Source: Prevotella sp. (GTDB lineage: Bacteria > Bacteroidota > Bacteroidia > Bacteroidales > Bacteroidaceae). From it: a stretch of 33,365 bases of DNA. The notes under the pieces were generated by a model, which did not search any database, was not told where the DNA came from, and worked only from the letters and a program-made list of their open reading frames with translations. Below, piece after piece: positions 1 through 9,149 of this stretch. The first letter of the stretch is position 1. Each line of letters begins with the position of its first letter. The DNA is taken from positions 1 through 33,365 of the forward strand of contig JALFRV010000202.1 of assembly GCA_022778905.1 (NCBI GenBank). Reading direction: 5' to 3'. A program made the position numbers and the translations under genes.

Positions 1-212
1 TAGCCCTTTTTCTCGAAAGAGGCGCGACGGAAGAGGGCCGGAAGGCTGCAGGTGCCGCGCCAGGTGGTGTTTCCGATGAAGACACTGTCGACGGTCACCT
101 TCACGTCACGTATCGGTATGCGGGTAAAGAGATCGCTTACCACGCAGTCCTGGGCCTGTACCGAGCGGCACAGCAGCAGGATGCAGATCATGAAAAATGC
201 TGATTGATACAT
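1..212 (-). CDS. Secreted protein, N-terminal fragment (cut by window edge)
   Basis: The reading frame starts at an ATG read leftwards from position 212 and stays open to the window edge, giving about 70 residues. The first 20 or so are hydrophobic (FFMICILLLC) and end in VQA before QD, a clear signal-peptide pattern. The following part (PIRDVKVTVDSVFIGNTTW, then GTCSLP) resembles the start of a carboxypeptidase-regulatory-like beta-sandwich, common at the N-terminus of exported Bacteroidetes proteins. A TATTTTTG promoter box lies just upstream. The domain guess is weak because most of the protein is missing; export is well supported. Confidence 0.7.
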   Translation of the reverse strand, partial: MYQSAFFMICILLLCRSVQAQDCVVSDLFTRIPIRDVKVTVDSVFIGNTTWRGTCSLPALFRRASFEKKG

Positions 213-234
213 GACGGGTGATTGGTTTTGGGCA

Positions 235-242
235 CAAAAATA
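235..242 (-). promoter_or_regulatory. Bacteroidetes -7 promoter box
   Basis: On the minus strand this reads TATTTTTG, matching the Bacteroidetes -7 consensus TAnnTTTG, 23 bases before the ATG at 212. No good -33 TTG was seen. It sits inside the T-rich tail of the upstream terminator. Confidence 0.55.
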
Positions 243-283
243 TAAAAGATAACACACAGAGCGACAGTCTGTTGTTATCTTTT
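241..283 (-). terminator. Intrinsic terminator after the HAD gene
   Basis: AAAAGATAACA at 244-254 pairs perfectly with TGTTATCTTTT at 273-283 (11 bp), with a further short ACAGA/TCTGT pairing inside. On the minus strand the stem is followed by TTTTATATTTTTG. It lies 30 bases beyond the HAD stop codon and would end the lysS-gpsA-pgi-HAD transcript. Confidence 0.75.
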
Positions 284-313
284 AACTTATAAATCCCTTA
301 TCAATCTTAATTA

Positions 314-1039
314 TTATTGAAGCACATCTTCCCACACCTCGCAGAACGCACGGATGGAGTGGAAGAGCAGGTCGGCGCCTTCGTCGAGCAGGGACGAGTC
401 GGGCAGTGGGCCGCTGTTGATGGCCACGGTGAAGATGTTGGCAGCCACGCCGGCCCGAACGCCCAATGGAGCGTTCTCCACGACAATGCCCTCCCAGGGA
501 CGGAGCCCGCCTGCCAGTTCGAGACCTTTCAGATACGGATCAGGCGCAGGCTTGCCCCGGCTCACGTTGTAGGCCGTCACGAGATGCGCTTCGTCGACGT
601 ATGCCCCGAAGTCATCAAGCAGTCGGCGGATCAAGGGCTTCTGTCCGGAACCCGTGACGATGCCGACCGTCAGGCCCGCTGCCCTGATCTTGCCCATCAG
701 ATCGGTCACTCCGTCGAAGACAGGAGCCGTGGGCATCTCATGGAAAAACTGCGACTTCAGGTCGTACATCTTCTGTGCCTCGGCCTCGGAGAGCTGCCTT
801 CCCTGCTGCTCACGGGCAAGCATGCGGATCGTGTCAACGCCCTTCATCCCCTCGGTGGCGTATGCGTCAGCGGCAGTCATATCGATCCCGAATGTCGCCA
901 TGGATCTTCGCCAGGCCTGGACGTGGTTGGGCATGGAGTCATAGAGCACGCCGTCCATGTCAAAAAGCACGGCCTTGGGGCTGAATGCGCCAAAGCCGTG
1001 CCGGTCAAGATATTGTTTTATTTCTTTCTGAAACATCAT
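314..1039 (-). CDS. HAD-superfamily hydrolase (beta-phosphoglucomutase-like phosphatase)
   Basis: A 241-residue protein with all HAD subfamily I landmarks: motif I FDMDGV with nucleophile Asp27 and Asp29, an alpha-helical cap, motif II TGS at 129-131, motif III Lys163 in GKPAPDPY, and the acidic motif IV region VENAPLG around 187-193. This family usually dephosphorylates sugar phosphates or acts as a phosphoglucomutase; the substrate cannot be read from the sequence. The start overlaps the pgi stop by 4 bases (ATGA), so the two are co-translated and a sugar-phosphate substrate is plausible. Start at 1039 (MM) or 1036. The protein is cytoplasmic, with no signal peptide. Confidence 0.9.
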   Translation of the reverse strand: MMFQKEIKQYLDRHGFGAFSPKAVLFDMDGVLYDSMPNHVQAWRRSMATFGIDMTAADAYATEGMKGVDTIRMLAREQQGRQLSEAEAQKMYDLKSQFFHEMPTAPVFDGVTDLMGKIRAAGLTVGIVTGSGQKPLIRRLLDDFGAYVDEAHLVTAYNVSRGKPAPDPYLKGLELAGGLRPWEGIVVENAPLGVRAGVAANIFTVAINSGPLPDSSLLDEGADLLFHSIRAFCEVWEDVLQ

Positions 1040-2391
1040 TCGCAGCCTATTCTTGCCCTGATCGCCTTGCTCTCGGCTTCATAGCCGGGCTTGTTGAGCA
1101 ATGCAAACATATTCTTCTTGTAGGCCTCCACGCCCGGCTGATTGAACGGATTGACCTCCTCGAGCAGTCCGCTGATACCGCAGGCACGCTCAAAGAAGTA
1201 GATCATTTGACCGATATAGTAGGCGTTCAAGGCCGGGAGGACGATCCGGATGTTAGGTACGCCGCCGTCGACGTGCGCCAGTTGCGTGCCCAGTTCTGCC
1301 ATCTTGTTCACCTCGTCCACGCGTTTGCCGGCCAAGAAGTTCAGCCCGTCGAGGTTCTCATCATCGTGGGGGAAGTCCAACTGACGTTTTGGCTTTTCCA
1401 CAGAGATCACCGTCTCGAAGATCGAACGCTCGCCGTCCTGGATCCATTGGCCCATGGAGTGCAGGTCAGTGGTAAAGTCACACGCGGCCGGGAATATCCC
1501 CTTGTGGTCCTTCCCTTCGCTCTCGCCGTACAATTGTTTCCACCATTCGGCAATGAAGTGCAGCTTCGGCTCGAAGTTGGCTATGATCTCGATTTTCTTC
1601 CCGGCCACTGTGTACAATGCCTGGCGTACGGCTGCATACTGTGCACAGATGTTTTCGGCGAACGGAACGTCTGTTCCGGATGCCTTTTCCATATCAGCCG
1701 CGCCCTTTACAAGCTGCCGGATGTCGAAGCCCGCACATGCTATGGGCAGCAGTCCTACCGGTGTCAGGACCGAGAACCGGCCGCCTACGTTGTCCGGAAT
1801 GACGAATGTCCTGTAGCCTTCCTGATCGGCTGCCGCGCGTGCAGCACCCTTGTGTGCGTCGGTGATGGCCACGATGACCTCCTTGGCTTCAGCCTTTCCG
1901 CGCTGCGCTTCACACTGCTTCTTCAGCAAGCGGAATGTCAGGGCGGTCTCGGTGGTGGTTCCCGACTTGGAGATATTGATCACTCCGAAGCGCTTGTCAC
2001 GCAGATAGTCGGTCAGTTCTGCCAGATAGTCTTCCCCGATATTGTTGCCGGCGAAGACGATGGTGGGGGTTCCGGCATCGCGAAGGAGCCAGGCAAAGCT
2101 GTTCCCAAGGGCCTCGATGACGGCACGGGCACCTAAATAGCTGCCTCCGATACCGGCCACTACGATGACCTCACACTTCTCGCGCAGGGTCTTGGCGGTT
2201 GCTTCCACTTCGCCGAGGAACTGATCCGTGATGCCCGAAGGCAGATGGAGCCATCCCAAGAAGTCGTTTCCGGGGCATGTTCCCTGTTCGAGCGCTTCCT
2301 GCGCAGCTTTAACTTTAGGCTCGTAGGCCTCCACTGTGCCAGCTTCCAAGAACTGTGCAGCCTTTGTGATGTCAACTGAAATCTGTTTCAT
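1036..2391 (-). CDS. pgi: Glucose-6-phosphate isomerase
   Basis: A 451-residue cytoplasmic enzyme interconverting glucose 6-phosphate and fructose 6-phosphate in glycolysis and gluconeogenesis. Visible family signatures are [11 protein letters not shown] at about 80-90, the phosphate-binding [10 protein letters not shown] at 141-150, [11 protein letters not shown] in the middle, and the C-terminal PGI signature with [13 protein letters not shown]. The length fits the short bacterial PGI type (about 450 residues). The start codon lies 6 bases after the gpsA stop and the stop overlaps the HAD start, so it sits mid-operon. Identification is secure. Confidence 0.97.
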   Translation of the reverse strand: MKQISVDITKAAQFLEAGTVEAYEPKVKAAQEALEQGTCPGNDFLGWLHLPSGITDQFLGEVEATAKTLREKCEVIVVAGIGGSYLGARAVIEALGNSFAWLLRDAGTPTIVFAGNNIGEDYLAELTDYLRDKRFGVINISKSGTTTETALTFRLLKKQCEAQRGKAEAKEVIVAITDAHKGAARAAADQEGYRTFVIPDNVGGRFSVLTPVGLLPIACAGFDIRQLVKGAADMEKASGTDVPFAENICAQYAAVRQALYTVAGKKIEIIANFEPKLHFIAEWWKQLYGESEGKDHKGIFPAACDFTTDLHSMGQWIQDGERSIFETVISVEKPKRQLDFPHDDENLDGLNFLAGKRVDEVNKMAELGTQLAHVDGGVPNIRIVLPALNAYYIGQMIYFFERACGISGLLEEVNPFNQPGVEAYKKNMFALLNKPGYEAESKAIRARIGCE

Positions 2392-2397
2392 GATATG

Positions 2398-3393
2398 TTA
2401 TCTGAATGAATCTGTTAATAACTTTATTTCTATCTGGGGATTGATCCGTTCGTAGAGGATGTTGTAGACGGCGTCGAGGATGGGCATGTTCACGTGCATG
2501 TGACGGTTGATCTCCTTCATGCACTTGGTGCCATAATAGCCTTCGGCGATCATCTCCATCTCGATCTGCGCACTCTTGACGGAGTAGCCCTTGCCGATCA
2601 TGGTGCCGAAAGTGCGGTTGCGAGAGAAGTTCGAATAGCCCGTCACGAGCAGGTCGCCGAGGTAAACGCTGTCGTAAACGCTGCGTTCGATGGGATGGAT
2701 AGCGGTGAGGAAGCGCGACATCTCCTGCACTGCGTTGGACATGAGTACGGCCTGAAAGTTGTCGCCATACTTCAGACCGGAGCAGATGCCGGCTGCGATG
2801 GCATAGACATTCTTCAGCACGGAAGAGTACTCTATGCCCACGACGTCGCTTGAGGTCTTTGTCTTGATATAGTCGGAGTCGATCACTTCCGTAAACGCAC
2901 GCGCCTTCCCGATGTCCGAGCAGCCTACTGTGAGGTAGCTCAGGCGTTCCAATGCGACCTCCTCTGCATGTGAAGGGCCGCCGATGCAGGCAAGGTTCGG
3001 GTTGGGGACATCATAGACCTGGTGGAAGTATTCCGAGCACGAGAGATTCTCGTCAGGCACGATTCCCTTGATCGCCGTGATGATGAACTTGTCGCGGATG
3101 CGGGTCTTGAGCTTCTTCAAGTGATTTTTCAGGTAGGGCGAAGGGGTCACGAAGAGCAACGTGTCGTAGGCTTCGACGATCTTGTTGATATCGGATGAGA
3201 AGAAGATTTCATCCATTGAGAAGTGTACGCCGGTAAGGTATGCGGGGTTGTGACCTAACCTCAGGAAGTCTTCGATGCGGTCATCGCGGCGCATATACCA
3301 TCCGATATGGTGCGTATGACCCACCACGATCTTGGCGATGGCGGTAGCCCAGCTTCCGCCTCCGATGATTGCTATTTTACCTACCTTGAACAT
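2398..3393 (-). CDS. gpsA: NAD(P)H-dependent glycerol-3-phosphate dehydrogenase
   Basis: A 331-residue protein that reduces dihydroxyacetone phosphate to sn-glycerol 3-phosphate, the backbone for phospholipids. The Rossmann motif IIGGGSWATAIA spans 9-20. The substrate loop GGPSHAEEVA is at 138-147, and the catalytic lysine is Lys194 in SVLKNVYAIAAG. A helical C-terminal domain completes the usual length. An AAGGAG sequence about 9 bases before the ATG is a rare strong Shine-Dalgarno for this phylum and supports the start. It lies between lysS (119 bp upstream) and pgi (6 bp downstream). Confidence 0.96.
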   Translation of the reverse strand: MFKVGKIAIIGGGSWATAIAKIVVGHTHHIGWYMRRDDRIEDFLRLGHNPAYLTGVHFSMDEIFFSSDINKIVEAYDTLLFVTPSPYLKNHLKKLKTRIRDKFIITAIKGIVPDENLSCSEYFHQVYDVPNPNLACIGGPSHAEEVALERLSYLTVGCSDIGKARAFTEVIDSDYIKTKTSSDVVGIEYSSVLKNVYAIAAGICSGLKYGDNFQAVLMSNAVQEMSRFLTAIHPIERSVYDSVYLGDLLVTGYSNFSRNRTFGTMIGKGYSVKSAQIEMEMIAEGYYGTKCMKEINRHMHVNMPILDAVYNILYERINPQIEIKLLTDSFR

Positions 3394-3512
3394 GTCGTTG
3401 CTCCTTATGTCTGTCCCCTGCGGGTCAGAATCGGGATGCCGATTGTCTTGACTGACGGTTGGTGCACGGCACCTGATCCCTTCCCCGACAGGGGAGGGGC
3501 GGTGACGTGGGG

Positions 3513-5243
3513 TTATACTTTATCGATCCAGCCCTGCAAGGTCTCGATGGAGGGTTTCTCGAAGGGCAGGTTATATTTCTTGTGGATCTCTCCGAGCTTC
3601 TGCTGGAGACCCTGCGGGTTCTGGTCCTTGATGTCGGAGAGCAGGTTGAATCCGGCCTTGCGCAGCACGTAGACTTCGTCTTCCGGCACGCCGATAGCCT
3701 CCCACTCTTTCAAAGTGCTCTGTGGCATCCTTGCTTCCGGCTTCAGTTGGGGGAAGAGCATGATCTCCTGGATGTTCTCCTTGCCTGTCATGAGCATGAC
3801 AAGCCGGTCGATTCCGATGCCGATACCTGACGTGGGGGGCATGCCATACTGCAGTGCGCGCAGGAAATCCTGATCGATGATCATCGCCTCGTCGTCGCCC
3901 TTGTCGGCGAGTTTCATCTGATCAACGAATCGTTGTTCCTGGTCTATGGGGTCGTTGAGCTCCGAATAGGCGTTGGCCAGTTCCTTTCCGTTGACCATCA
4001 ATTCGAAACGTTCGGTCAGTCCGGGCTTCGTCCGGTGCATCTTGGTCAACGGACTCATCTCCACGGGATAGTCGATCACGAACGTCGGCTGTATGAAAGA
4101 GCCTTCGCAGAACTCGCCGAAGATCTCGTCGATGAGCTTTCCTTTGCCGAAGCTTTCATCGATGCTGTCCATCTTGAGCTCTTCTACGGCGATGCGGCGG
4201 ATCTCCTCCTCGCTCTTCCCGTCAAGATCGTAGCCGGTCTTCTCCTTAATGGCGTCGAGGATGGGCATGCGCTTGAAGGGGGCTTTGAAGCTCACCTTCT
4301 TGTCGCCGACCGTCACTTCGTCGGTGCCGTTGACGGCAATGCAGATGGTCTCGAGCAGCCGCTCGGTGAACGACATCATCCAGTTGTAGTCCTTATATGG
4401 CACATACAGCTCCATGCAGGTGAACTCGGGGTTGTGGAATCTGTCCATTCCCTCGTTGCGGAAGTTCTTCCCGATCTCGTACACACCTTCGAAACCGCCC
4501 ACGATCAGGCGCTTCAAGTAGAGCTCGGTTGCGATGCGCATGTACATGTCAACATTCAAGGCGTTGAAGTGGGTGATGAAAGGACGGGCGCTGGCACCGC
4601 CTGCGATGCTCTGCAGAATCGGGGTCTCGACCTCCGTGAACCCTGCTTCATCGAATACTTTACGCATGGTACGCAATATAGTGGCACGCTTGATGAAGGT
4701 CTCCTTCACTCCGCCGTTGACGATCAGGTCGACATATCGCTGGCGGGCACGCATCTCGGGATCGTCAAACTTGTCATAGGCCACGCCGTCCTTGTATTTC
4801 ACGATGGGCAGCGGCTTCAGACTCTTGGCCAGGATCGTGAGGCTCTTCGCATGGACGGTTATCTCACCCGTCTGGGTTTCGAAAACATAGCCCATCACGC
4901 CCACGATGTCGCCGATGTCGAGCAATTTCTTAAATACCTTATTATAGAGGTCCTTGTCTTCACCGAGACATAGATCGTCGCGAGTTATGTAAACCTGTAT
5001 TCTGCCTTTGCTGTCTTGCAGCTCCATGAAACTGGCCTTACCCATAATGCGCTTGCTCATGATGCGGCCTGCTATCGTCACGTCACGTGCTTCACCGCTT
5101 TTCTTAAACCATTCTATGATGTCGGTGGAATACCAGTCTACGGGAAACTCAGCGGCGGGATAGGGGTTAATGCCCATCTTGCGCAGCTCTTCCAGACTCT
5201 GACGACGGATTATCTCTTGTTCACTTAACTCTAAAATGTTCAT
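3513..5243 (-). CDS. lysS: Lysyl-tRNA synthetase, class II
   Basis: A 576-residue class II synthetase that charges tRNA-Lys. An N-terminal OB-fold anticodon-binding domain (with GRIMSKRIMGKASFMELQD) precedes the catalytic domain. That domain has motif 1 (FTEVETPILQ), motif 2 (RNEGMDRFHNPEFTCME) and motif 3 (GIGIGIDRLVMLMTG). About 75 extra residues follow motif 3, ending in LQGWIDKV; such a tail is common in Bacteroidetes LysS. The frame stays open upstream to 5444, but the ATG at 5243 (MNILELSEQE) is chosen because homology begins there and a TATATTTG promoter box lies at 5281-5288, inside the longer frame. Confidence 0.96.
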   Translation of the reverse strand: MNILELSEQEIIRRQSLEELRKMGINPYPAAEFPVDWYSTDIIEWFKKSGEARDVTIAGRIMSKRIMGKASFMELQDSKGRIQVYITRDDLCLGEDKDLYNKVFKKLLDIGDIVGVMGYVFETQTGEITVHAKSLTILAKSLKPLPIVKYKDGVAYDKFDDPEMRARQRYVDLIVNGGVKETFIKRATILRTMRKVFDEAGFTEVETPILQSIAGGASARPFITHFNALNVDMYMRIATELYLKRLIVGGFEGVYEIGKNFRNEGMDRFHNPEFTCMELYVPYKDYNWMMSFTERLLETICIAVNGTDEVTVGDKKVSFKAPFKRMPILDAIKEKTGYDLDGKSEEEIRRIAVEELKMDSIDESFGKGKLIDEIFGEFCEGSFIQPTFVIDYPVEMSPLTKMHRTKPGLTERFELMVNGKELANAYSELNDPIDQEQRFVDQMKLADKGDDEAMIIDQDFLRALQYGMPPTSGIGIGIDRLVMLMTGKENIQEIMLFPQLKPEARMPQSTLKEWEAIGVPEDEVYVLRKAGFNLLSDIKDQNPQGLQQKLGEIHKKYNLPFEKPSIETLQGWIDKV

Positions 5244-5280
5244 AGTGTGCTTATACTCGAATATATATTCTAATGGTGTG

Positions 5281-5288
5281 CAAATATA
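5281..5288 (-). promoter_or_regulatory. lysS -7 promoter box
   Basis: On the minus strand this reads TATATTTG (TAnnTTTG consensus), about 38 bases before the lysS ATG at 5243. The -33 element is poor. The position argues against the upstream in-frame ATG at 5444. Confidence 0.6.
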
Positions 5289-5520
5289 ATCAATTATTTG
5301 TAAATATTCTCCGTTTTCACCTTTTTTAGTCATCCCGGCAGCCACCTTCTTGATATAGATTTGTCCTTTCGTTGTTCCCGTCTTCCTGTCGCCCCCGTTC
5401 CGAAGGGCTGTCTGCCCTCTCTGCAAGGGCGAACGGCCATTCATGGAGAGCCCGGATTTCTCCTCCTCACTCCCCGTTTCCCCCCCCCCTTCTGTGCGGA
5501 CCTGTCAAGTGCGCTGCGCA

Positions 5521-5608
5521 GAGCTATGCTTTCGGCGGTCAAGAGCTATGCTTTCGACGGCCAAGAGCTATGCTTTCGGCGGCCCAAATGATAGCTCTGC
5601 CAACGCAT
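5521..5608 (+). repeat. 22-bp tandem repeat array, copy A
   Basis: Three consecutive 22-bp units (5521, 5543, 5565) share GAGCTATGCTTTCG followed by a G/C-rich half and differ at only a few positions. A divergent fourth unit from 5587 contains ATGATAGCTCT. A motif AACGCATTGATTATCA follows at 5602-5617; its reverse complement flanks the other two arrays. The units have no spacers. Related arrays lie at 17377-17442 and 28664-28751. Confidence 0.85.
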
Positions 5609-5694
5609 TGATTATCAGGTGGTAATGACGCCCGTTCCGGATCGCGGCAAGACAGGAGGCTTGCGCCCGCCCGCAGGAGCCTTTGCATCCGTGC

Positions 5695-5720
5695 GGACGG
5701 ATAGGCAGATCCGCCCCTAT
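5695..5720 (+). repeat. Hairpin repeat of the GGCGGAT/ATCCGCC type, copy A
   Basis: GGACGGAT and ATCCGCCC form a short imperfect inverted repeat followed by CTAT. A closely similar hairpin lies at 17589-17613, and ATTGCGGGCGGA occurs next to both. It is probably a dispersed intergenic element. Confidence 0.55.
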
Positions 5721-5844
5721 GTTGCTCATGCAGATTGCGGGCGGACGTTTGTGGCTGTGTGAAATGAGCCATGTGGAGGGTTGGAAGTGCCCCCGGAAGG
5801 TTTATTGCCTGACTTTCGGGAGGCGCTTCAGCAGGTGTACACAC

Positions 5845-5885
5845 GAAAAATCCCGTGCATACGACAGATCTGTATGCACGGGATT
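5845..5885 (-). terminator. Intrinsic terminator after the sulfatase
   Basis: AATCCCGTGCATAC at 5849-5862 pairs perfectly with GTATGCACGGGATT at 5872-5885 (14 bp, 9-base loop). Read on the minus strand the stem ends in GGATTTTTCG, giving a T-run. It lies 50 bases beyond the sulfatase stop. Confidence 0.9.
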
Positions 5886-5935
5886 GCAGGCTTTAGGAGG
5901 ACGTTTGCGGGCCGCCTCACTGCCCTGCGTGGCGG

Positions 5936-7396
5936 TCACCGCGTGGGCGCGGAGCTTCCAAACTCAAACAGTTCGGATTTTTCATGCTCTTTCTTCATCC
6001 TCCGGAGCATCTTTTTCACGATGTCGGGATGTTGCCCGGCGAGGTTGTGATCTTCGTGCTGGTCGGTCTCGAGGTCATAAAGCTCGAAGCGTGTCTTCGT
6101 CGGTTCGTCGACCATCAGTCTGACGCCTTTCCACCGTCCCATGCGTACGGCCTGCTTTCCGCCCTGTTCATGGAACTCCCAGTAGAGGCAGTCGTGTTCG
6201 CGCTGGCTGCCTTTGCCGGTCAGTGACGGTACGAACGAGATGCCGTCCACGCGGCCCATCACCCGTCCGCCGGACAGTTCGGCAAACGTGGGCATCATGT
6301 CCCAGAAGGCCATGATATGCTCCGACTTGCTTCCCGGCACGATGGTGCCAGGACATCGGACGATCATCGGCACGCGGATGCCGCCCTCATAGAGATCGCG
6401 CTTGATGCCGCGGAACTGTGCGTAGCTGCCAAAATAGTCGGGGTTGGCGCCTCCCTCGCGGTGCGGGCCGTTGTCGGAGGTGAAGATGAGGATGGTGTTC
6501 CGGTCGATCTCGAGCTCGCGCAGCAGCTGCATGACGTCGCCTACGTAGCGGTCCAACCGTGTCACCATCGCGGCAAAAGCAGCCAGCGGCCGGCGCTGCG
6601 GACCGTAGGCGCCGCGTGCGTTCGGATTCTGCGGGGCGAAGGCTTTCTCGTCGCGGTCGGGGATGAGGCGTGCATAGTAGCCGAAGGTGCTGTCTTCCGG
6701 CAGTCGCAGTTCGGCGTGGGGCAGCGTGTAGGAGAGGTAGGCGAAGAACGGCCTTTTGCTGTTCTGGCGGATGAAGTCGAGTGCCTTGCGGTGGATCATG
6801 TCGGCGGAGTAGACGCCTTCCTGCTGGTCACGGTTCATCGGAAGCTCCACCCGCCGGTCGTTGTCCCATAGATGGTCGGGGTAATAGTCATGGGCCAGCG
6901 TCTGGCAATTGTATCCGTAGAAGCGGTCGAAGCCCACTTTCGTCGGGTCGGAGACCGATCCCGGATAGCCGAGTCCCCACTTCCCGAAGCAGCCCGTGGC
7001 GTATCCGGTGTTCCGGAGCATCCCGGCCAGCGTGTACGTACCGGCTTCCATAGGCACCTGTCCTTCAGGATCGGCGCCCTTGTTGCCGCGTATGTAGGTG
7101 TGACCCGTATGCTTTCCTGTCATCAGCGAGGCCCGCGAGGGAGCCGAAACGGCGGTGCCGGCATAGCATTGCGTGAATGTCATGCCCTCATCTGCCAGCT
7201 GTTGGAGGTGCGGCGTGCGGATCAGGCGCTGTCCGTAGGGGCTGATGTCGCCGATACCGAGGTCGTCGGCGAGGATGAAAATGATGTTGGGACGTCGCTG
7301 CTGCCGGCTTTCGGCCGACTGACCGAGGGCCTGACCGGCGCAGGTCAGGCCCGCCAGCGTGCAGGTCAGGTGCCATGTTGTTGTTTTGTTGATCAT
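5936..7396 (-). CDS. Secreted sulfatase (serine-type, S1 family)
   Basis: A 486-residue arylsulfatase-type enzyme that hydrolyses sulfate esters, probably on a host glycan. The N-terminus (LTCTLAGLTCAGQALGQ) looks like a signal peptide, so it acts outside the cytoplasm. Metal-binding ADDLG is at 43-47. The formylglycine motif is Ser84-Ala-Pro-Ser-Arg88, so Ser84 would be oxidised by an anaerobic radical-SAM maturase (anSME), which is not in this window. GKWGLG and TSDNGPHREGG are further family signatures. The substrate is not determined. It follows a sigma/anti-sigma/secreted-protein set by 47 bp and ends at a strong terminator, so it may be part of that sigma factor's own operon. Confidence 0.93.
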   Translation of the reverse strand: MINKTTTWHLTCTLAGLTCAGQALGQSAESRQQRRPNIIFILADDLGIGDISPYGQRLIRTPHLQQLADEGMTFTQCYAGTAVSAPSRASLMTGKHTGHTYIRGNKGADPEGQVPMEAGTYTLAGMLRNTGYATGCFGKWGLGYPGSVSDPTKVGFDRFYGYNCQTLAHDYYPDHLWDNDRRVELPMNRDQQEGVYSADMIHRKALDFIRQNSKRPFFAYLSYTLPHAELRLPEDSTFGYYARLIPDRDEKAFAPQNPNARGAYGPQRRPLAAFAAMVTRLDRYVGDVMQLLRELEIDRNTILIFTSDNGPHREGGANPDYFGSYAQFRGIKRDLYEGGIRVPMIVRCPGTIVPGSKSEHIMAFWDMMPTFAELSGGRVMGRVDGISFVPSLTGKGSQREHDCLYWEFHEQGGKQAVRMGRWKGVRLMVDEPTKTRFELYDLETDQHEDHNLAGQHPDIVKKMLRRMKKEHEKSELFEFGSSAPTR

Positions 7397-7443
7397 AGCT
7401 GTCTTATTTGTTTTCAGTCTTTACGTAGTCTGTTGCTGCGGTC

Positions 7444-8442
7444 TCAGGGCTGCGCTGCCGTCTTCCCGATGTTCCCGACCGACTGTTTGAGCAGGTCTTT
7501 CAGAAACTGATCCTTGACCGCATCGATCATGTTGCGCAGCTCCTTCTGCACGATGAGCCGGGCATCCGCGTCGAGTGTCCCGGCGTTTCGGCAGAGATCG
7601 TAGATGGTGGAGACATAGTAGGAGGTGGTGTTGCTGTCGGGTGCCTTGAGCACGAGGTTCTTCAGCGCGTTGAACTGTGCCAGCCAGGTGGCGGCATCCA
7701 TCTCGGCCGGGAGCGCCAGGGTGTCGTTGATGACATACTGGGCCTTTCCTTCGCGGATCATTTTATTTACATCCTCCATTATTTTCCCGCTCTTGCTGCT
7801 CCACCGTTTGCGCAGTTGCTTGAGGTCATTCTCATTCAGCGCCTTATCAATACGCTGGATCACATGCGACTGTCTGTCCGTGCTGCCAAGGGCAGAGGTG
7901 AGCGTCGGAAACGAGAAGCGCAGGATCCGCTCGTCAGTGGTCTCACGTCTGTCTTTCGGCCGGCGTGAATAGGAGCTGACGAGACGGCCTCTGATCTGCC
8001 CGTCCTTGGCCGGTTCCCACTCCATGGCGTAGGCATACCGCATGGTCGAATCATTCGGATCGGCGTAGCACATCAATGTCAGGTTGGCGTAGTTCTCACC
8101 GAGTATGACGGCCGAACGGTTGGCCATCGTGAGGCTGACCACGCCTTTGTGCTCGCCGTCCGTCACGCGGATGGTGTTGTAGGAGGCTTCCTCGTCGGCC
8201 GCAAAGGCACTGTTGAGCGTCTCGATGGATGCGGCGGCGGTGGCGGGAAGCGTGAACGTGCAGGTATTCAGATAGCTCTTGAATCCCTTCTGGCCCGGTT
8301 CGTTTCCCTTGGATTCAAACTTGCTGACCTTCGTATGCTTGATGAATTGCCTGAAGGCCTGTTCGATGTGCTGCTGGGCAGACATTCCCGTCGGGAGAAG
8401 AGCCAGCAGGAGCATCATTGACAGAAATCTTCTTGTCTTCAT
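7444..8442 (-). CDS. Secreted protein of unknown function in ECF operon
   Basis: A 332-residue protein with a signal peptide (LLLALLPTGMSAQ, cleavage near residue 22). The mature part begins with a helical stretch (HIEQAFRQFIKHTKVSKF) and continues with mixed beta segments; no catalytic motif or transmembrane helix was seen. It resembles Bacteroidales-only proteins found next to sigma/anti-sigma pairs (DUF4252/DUF5024-like), but the exact family could not be assigned. Its start overlaps the anti-sigma stop by 4 bases, so it is translationally coupled. It may act as a periplasmic partner of the anti-sigma protein; this is inference from position only. Confidence 0.75.
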   Translation of the reverse strand: MKTRRFLSMMLLLALLPTGMSAQQHIEQAFRQFIKHTKVSKFESKGNEPGQKGFKSYLNTCTFTLPATAAASIETLNSAFAADEEASYNTIRVTDGEHKGVVSLTMANRSAVILGENYANLTLMCYADPNDSTMRYAYAMEWEPAKDGQIRGRLVSSYSRRPKDRRETTDERILRFSFPTLTSALGSTDRQSHVIQRIDKALNENDLKQLRKRWSSKSGKIMEDVNKMIREGKAQYVINDTLALPAEMDAATWLAQFNALKNLVLKAPDSNTTSYYVSTIYDLCRNAGTLDADARLIVQKELRNMIDAVKDQFLKDLLKQSVGNIGKTAAQP

Positions 8443-9149
8443 ATTTCCTTGATGTTTTGAGGGTTTACGTTCATTTTTCTATATTCGATGGATCCGTCTT
8501 CATTGTAAACTGTCTGATAGCCCCGGGCCTGCATGGATGCGTTGATGACCTCGAAGCGTGCTTCCGCGATGGCCCGGTCGATCTTTTCCTGTTCGAGGAG
8601 TATGGCTTCGTTGCCGGCTGATTCGCTCTCCGCCGTCTGCGGAAGGGGGGCTGCGGGCACGGGGGAAGCTGCTTCCGGCTTGTCGGAGAGCAGGCTTCGG
8701 CTGCGTGGGGCAGGCTTTTCGGCCCGCGCAGAGTCGGCCTCCGGCTGAGAGTCGGGCATGGGGAGCGTGACAGGAGAGGGGGCTGCGGCCGGGACGTCGG
8801 GCGTCTGTGCCGGCTCGATTCGGGCTGTGAGCGGTTGCGATTCGCGATGGAACAATACAAACGGAAGAGCCGTCAGCAGGATCAGAACGGCCGCAACGGC
8901 TGCCACTTTCCATCGCTTCCGGAGCATGGGAGCATCCGCCCGCAACGGGTGCAGGACTTCTTCGGCTTCGTCATCTTTCATTCCTCGGTCGAAGTAAGCA
9001 AACAGCTCCTGGTAGTTCTGCCATCCTTCGGGCACGTCATCCGCCGTGCGGAAGTAGTCGGAAAGCTGTCTTTCCTCTTCCAAGGTCGTCAGTCCGTCCA
9101 TGAAACGGGCGATGAGTCGGCCGATGTGTTCTTGTGTGTAAGCGGTCAT
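8439..9149 (-). CDS. Membrane anti-sigma-factor-like protein
   Basis: A 236-residue protein. The cytoplasmic part (1-80) carries the pattern seen in Bacteroidales anti-sigma-like proteins (FMDGLTTLEEERQLSDYF, then DVPEGWQNYQELFAYFDRGM). One transmembrane helix follows at about 81-100 (VAAVAAVLILLTALPFVLF). The C-terminal part would be periplasmic: a Pro/Ala-rich linker (about 110-185), then a helical stretch (LEQEKIDRAIAEARFEVINA). No zinc-binding His/Cys motif was seen. Its start overlaps the sigma factor stop by 4 bases (ATGA) and its stop overlaps the next gene, which together with the topology is the main reason for the call. The sigma partner is inferred. Confidence 0.8.
   Translation of the reverse strand: MTAYTQEHIGRLIARFMDGLTTLEEERQLSDYFRTADDVPEGWQNYQELFAYFDRGMKDDEAEEVLHPLRADAPMLRKRWKVAAVAAVLILLTALPFVLFHRESQPLTARIEPAQTPDVPAAAPSPVTLPMPDSQPEADSARAEKPAPRSRSLLSDKPEAASPVPAAPLPQTAESESAGNEAILLEQEKIDRAIAEARFEVINASMQARGYQTVYNEDGSIEYRKMNVNPQNIKEI

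Larger units (their letters stand above)
5244..5935. other. Gene-free stretch between sulfatase and lysS
   Basis: These 692 bases hold the lysS promoter, a degenerate C-rich segment (about 5400-5500), a 22-bp repeat array, a GGATCCGCC-type hairpin repeat and the sulfatase terminator. Open frames here have no initiation context, run through the repeats and look spurious. No convincing gene was seen. Confidence 0.7.

Noticed and set aside
985..2136. Long plus-strand frame of 383 codons opposite pgi
   Set aside because: It is a mirror frame over a secure gene and shows no protein family features; similar long shadows occur opposite lysS, menF and nusB because of GC-biased codons.
5244..5444. 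N-terminal extension of LysS from the ATG at 5444
   Set aside because: The added residues are unlike LysS, and the promoter box at 5281-5288 lies inside the extension.
5521..5608. CRISPR array
   Set aside because: The 22-bp units follow one another directly with no unique spacers, and there are no cas genes in the window.
5539..5844. 101-residue minus-strand frame between sulfatase and lysS
   Set aside because: It translates the repeat array and hairpin repeat, has no recognisable domain and starts next to the sulfatase terminator.
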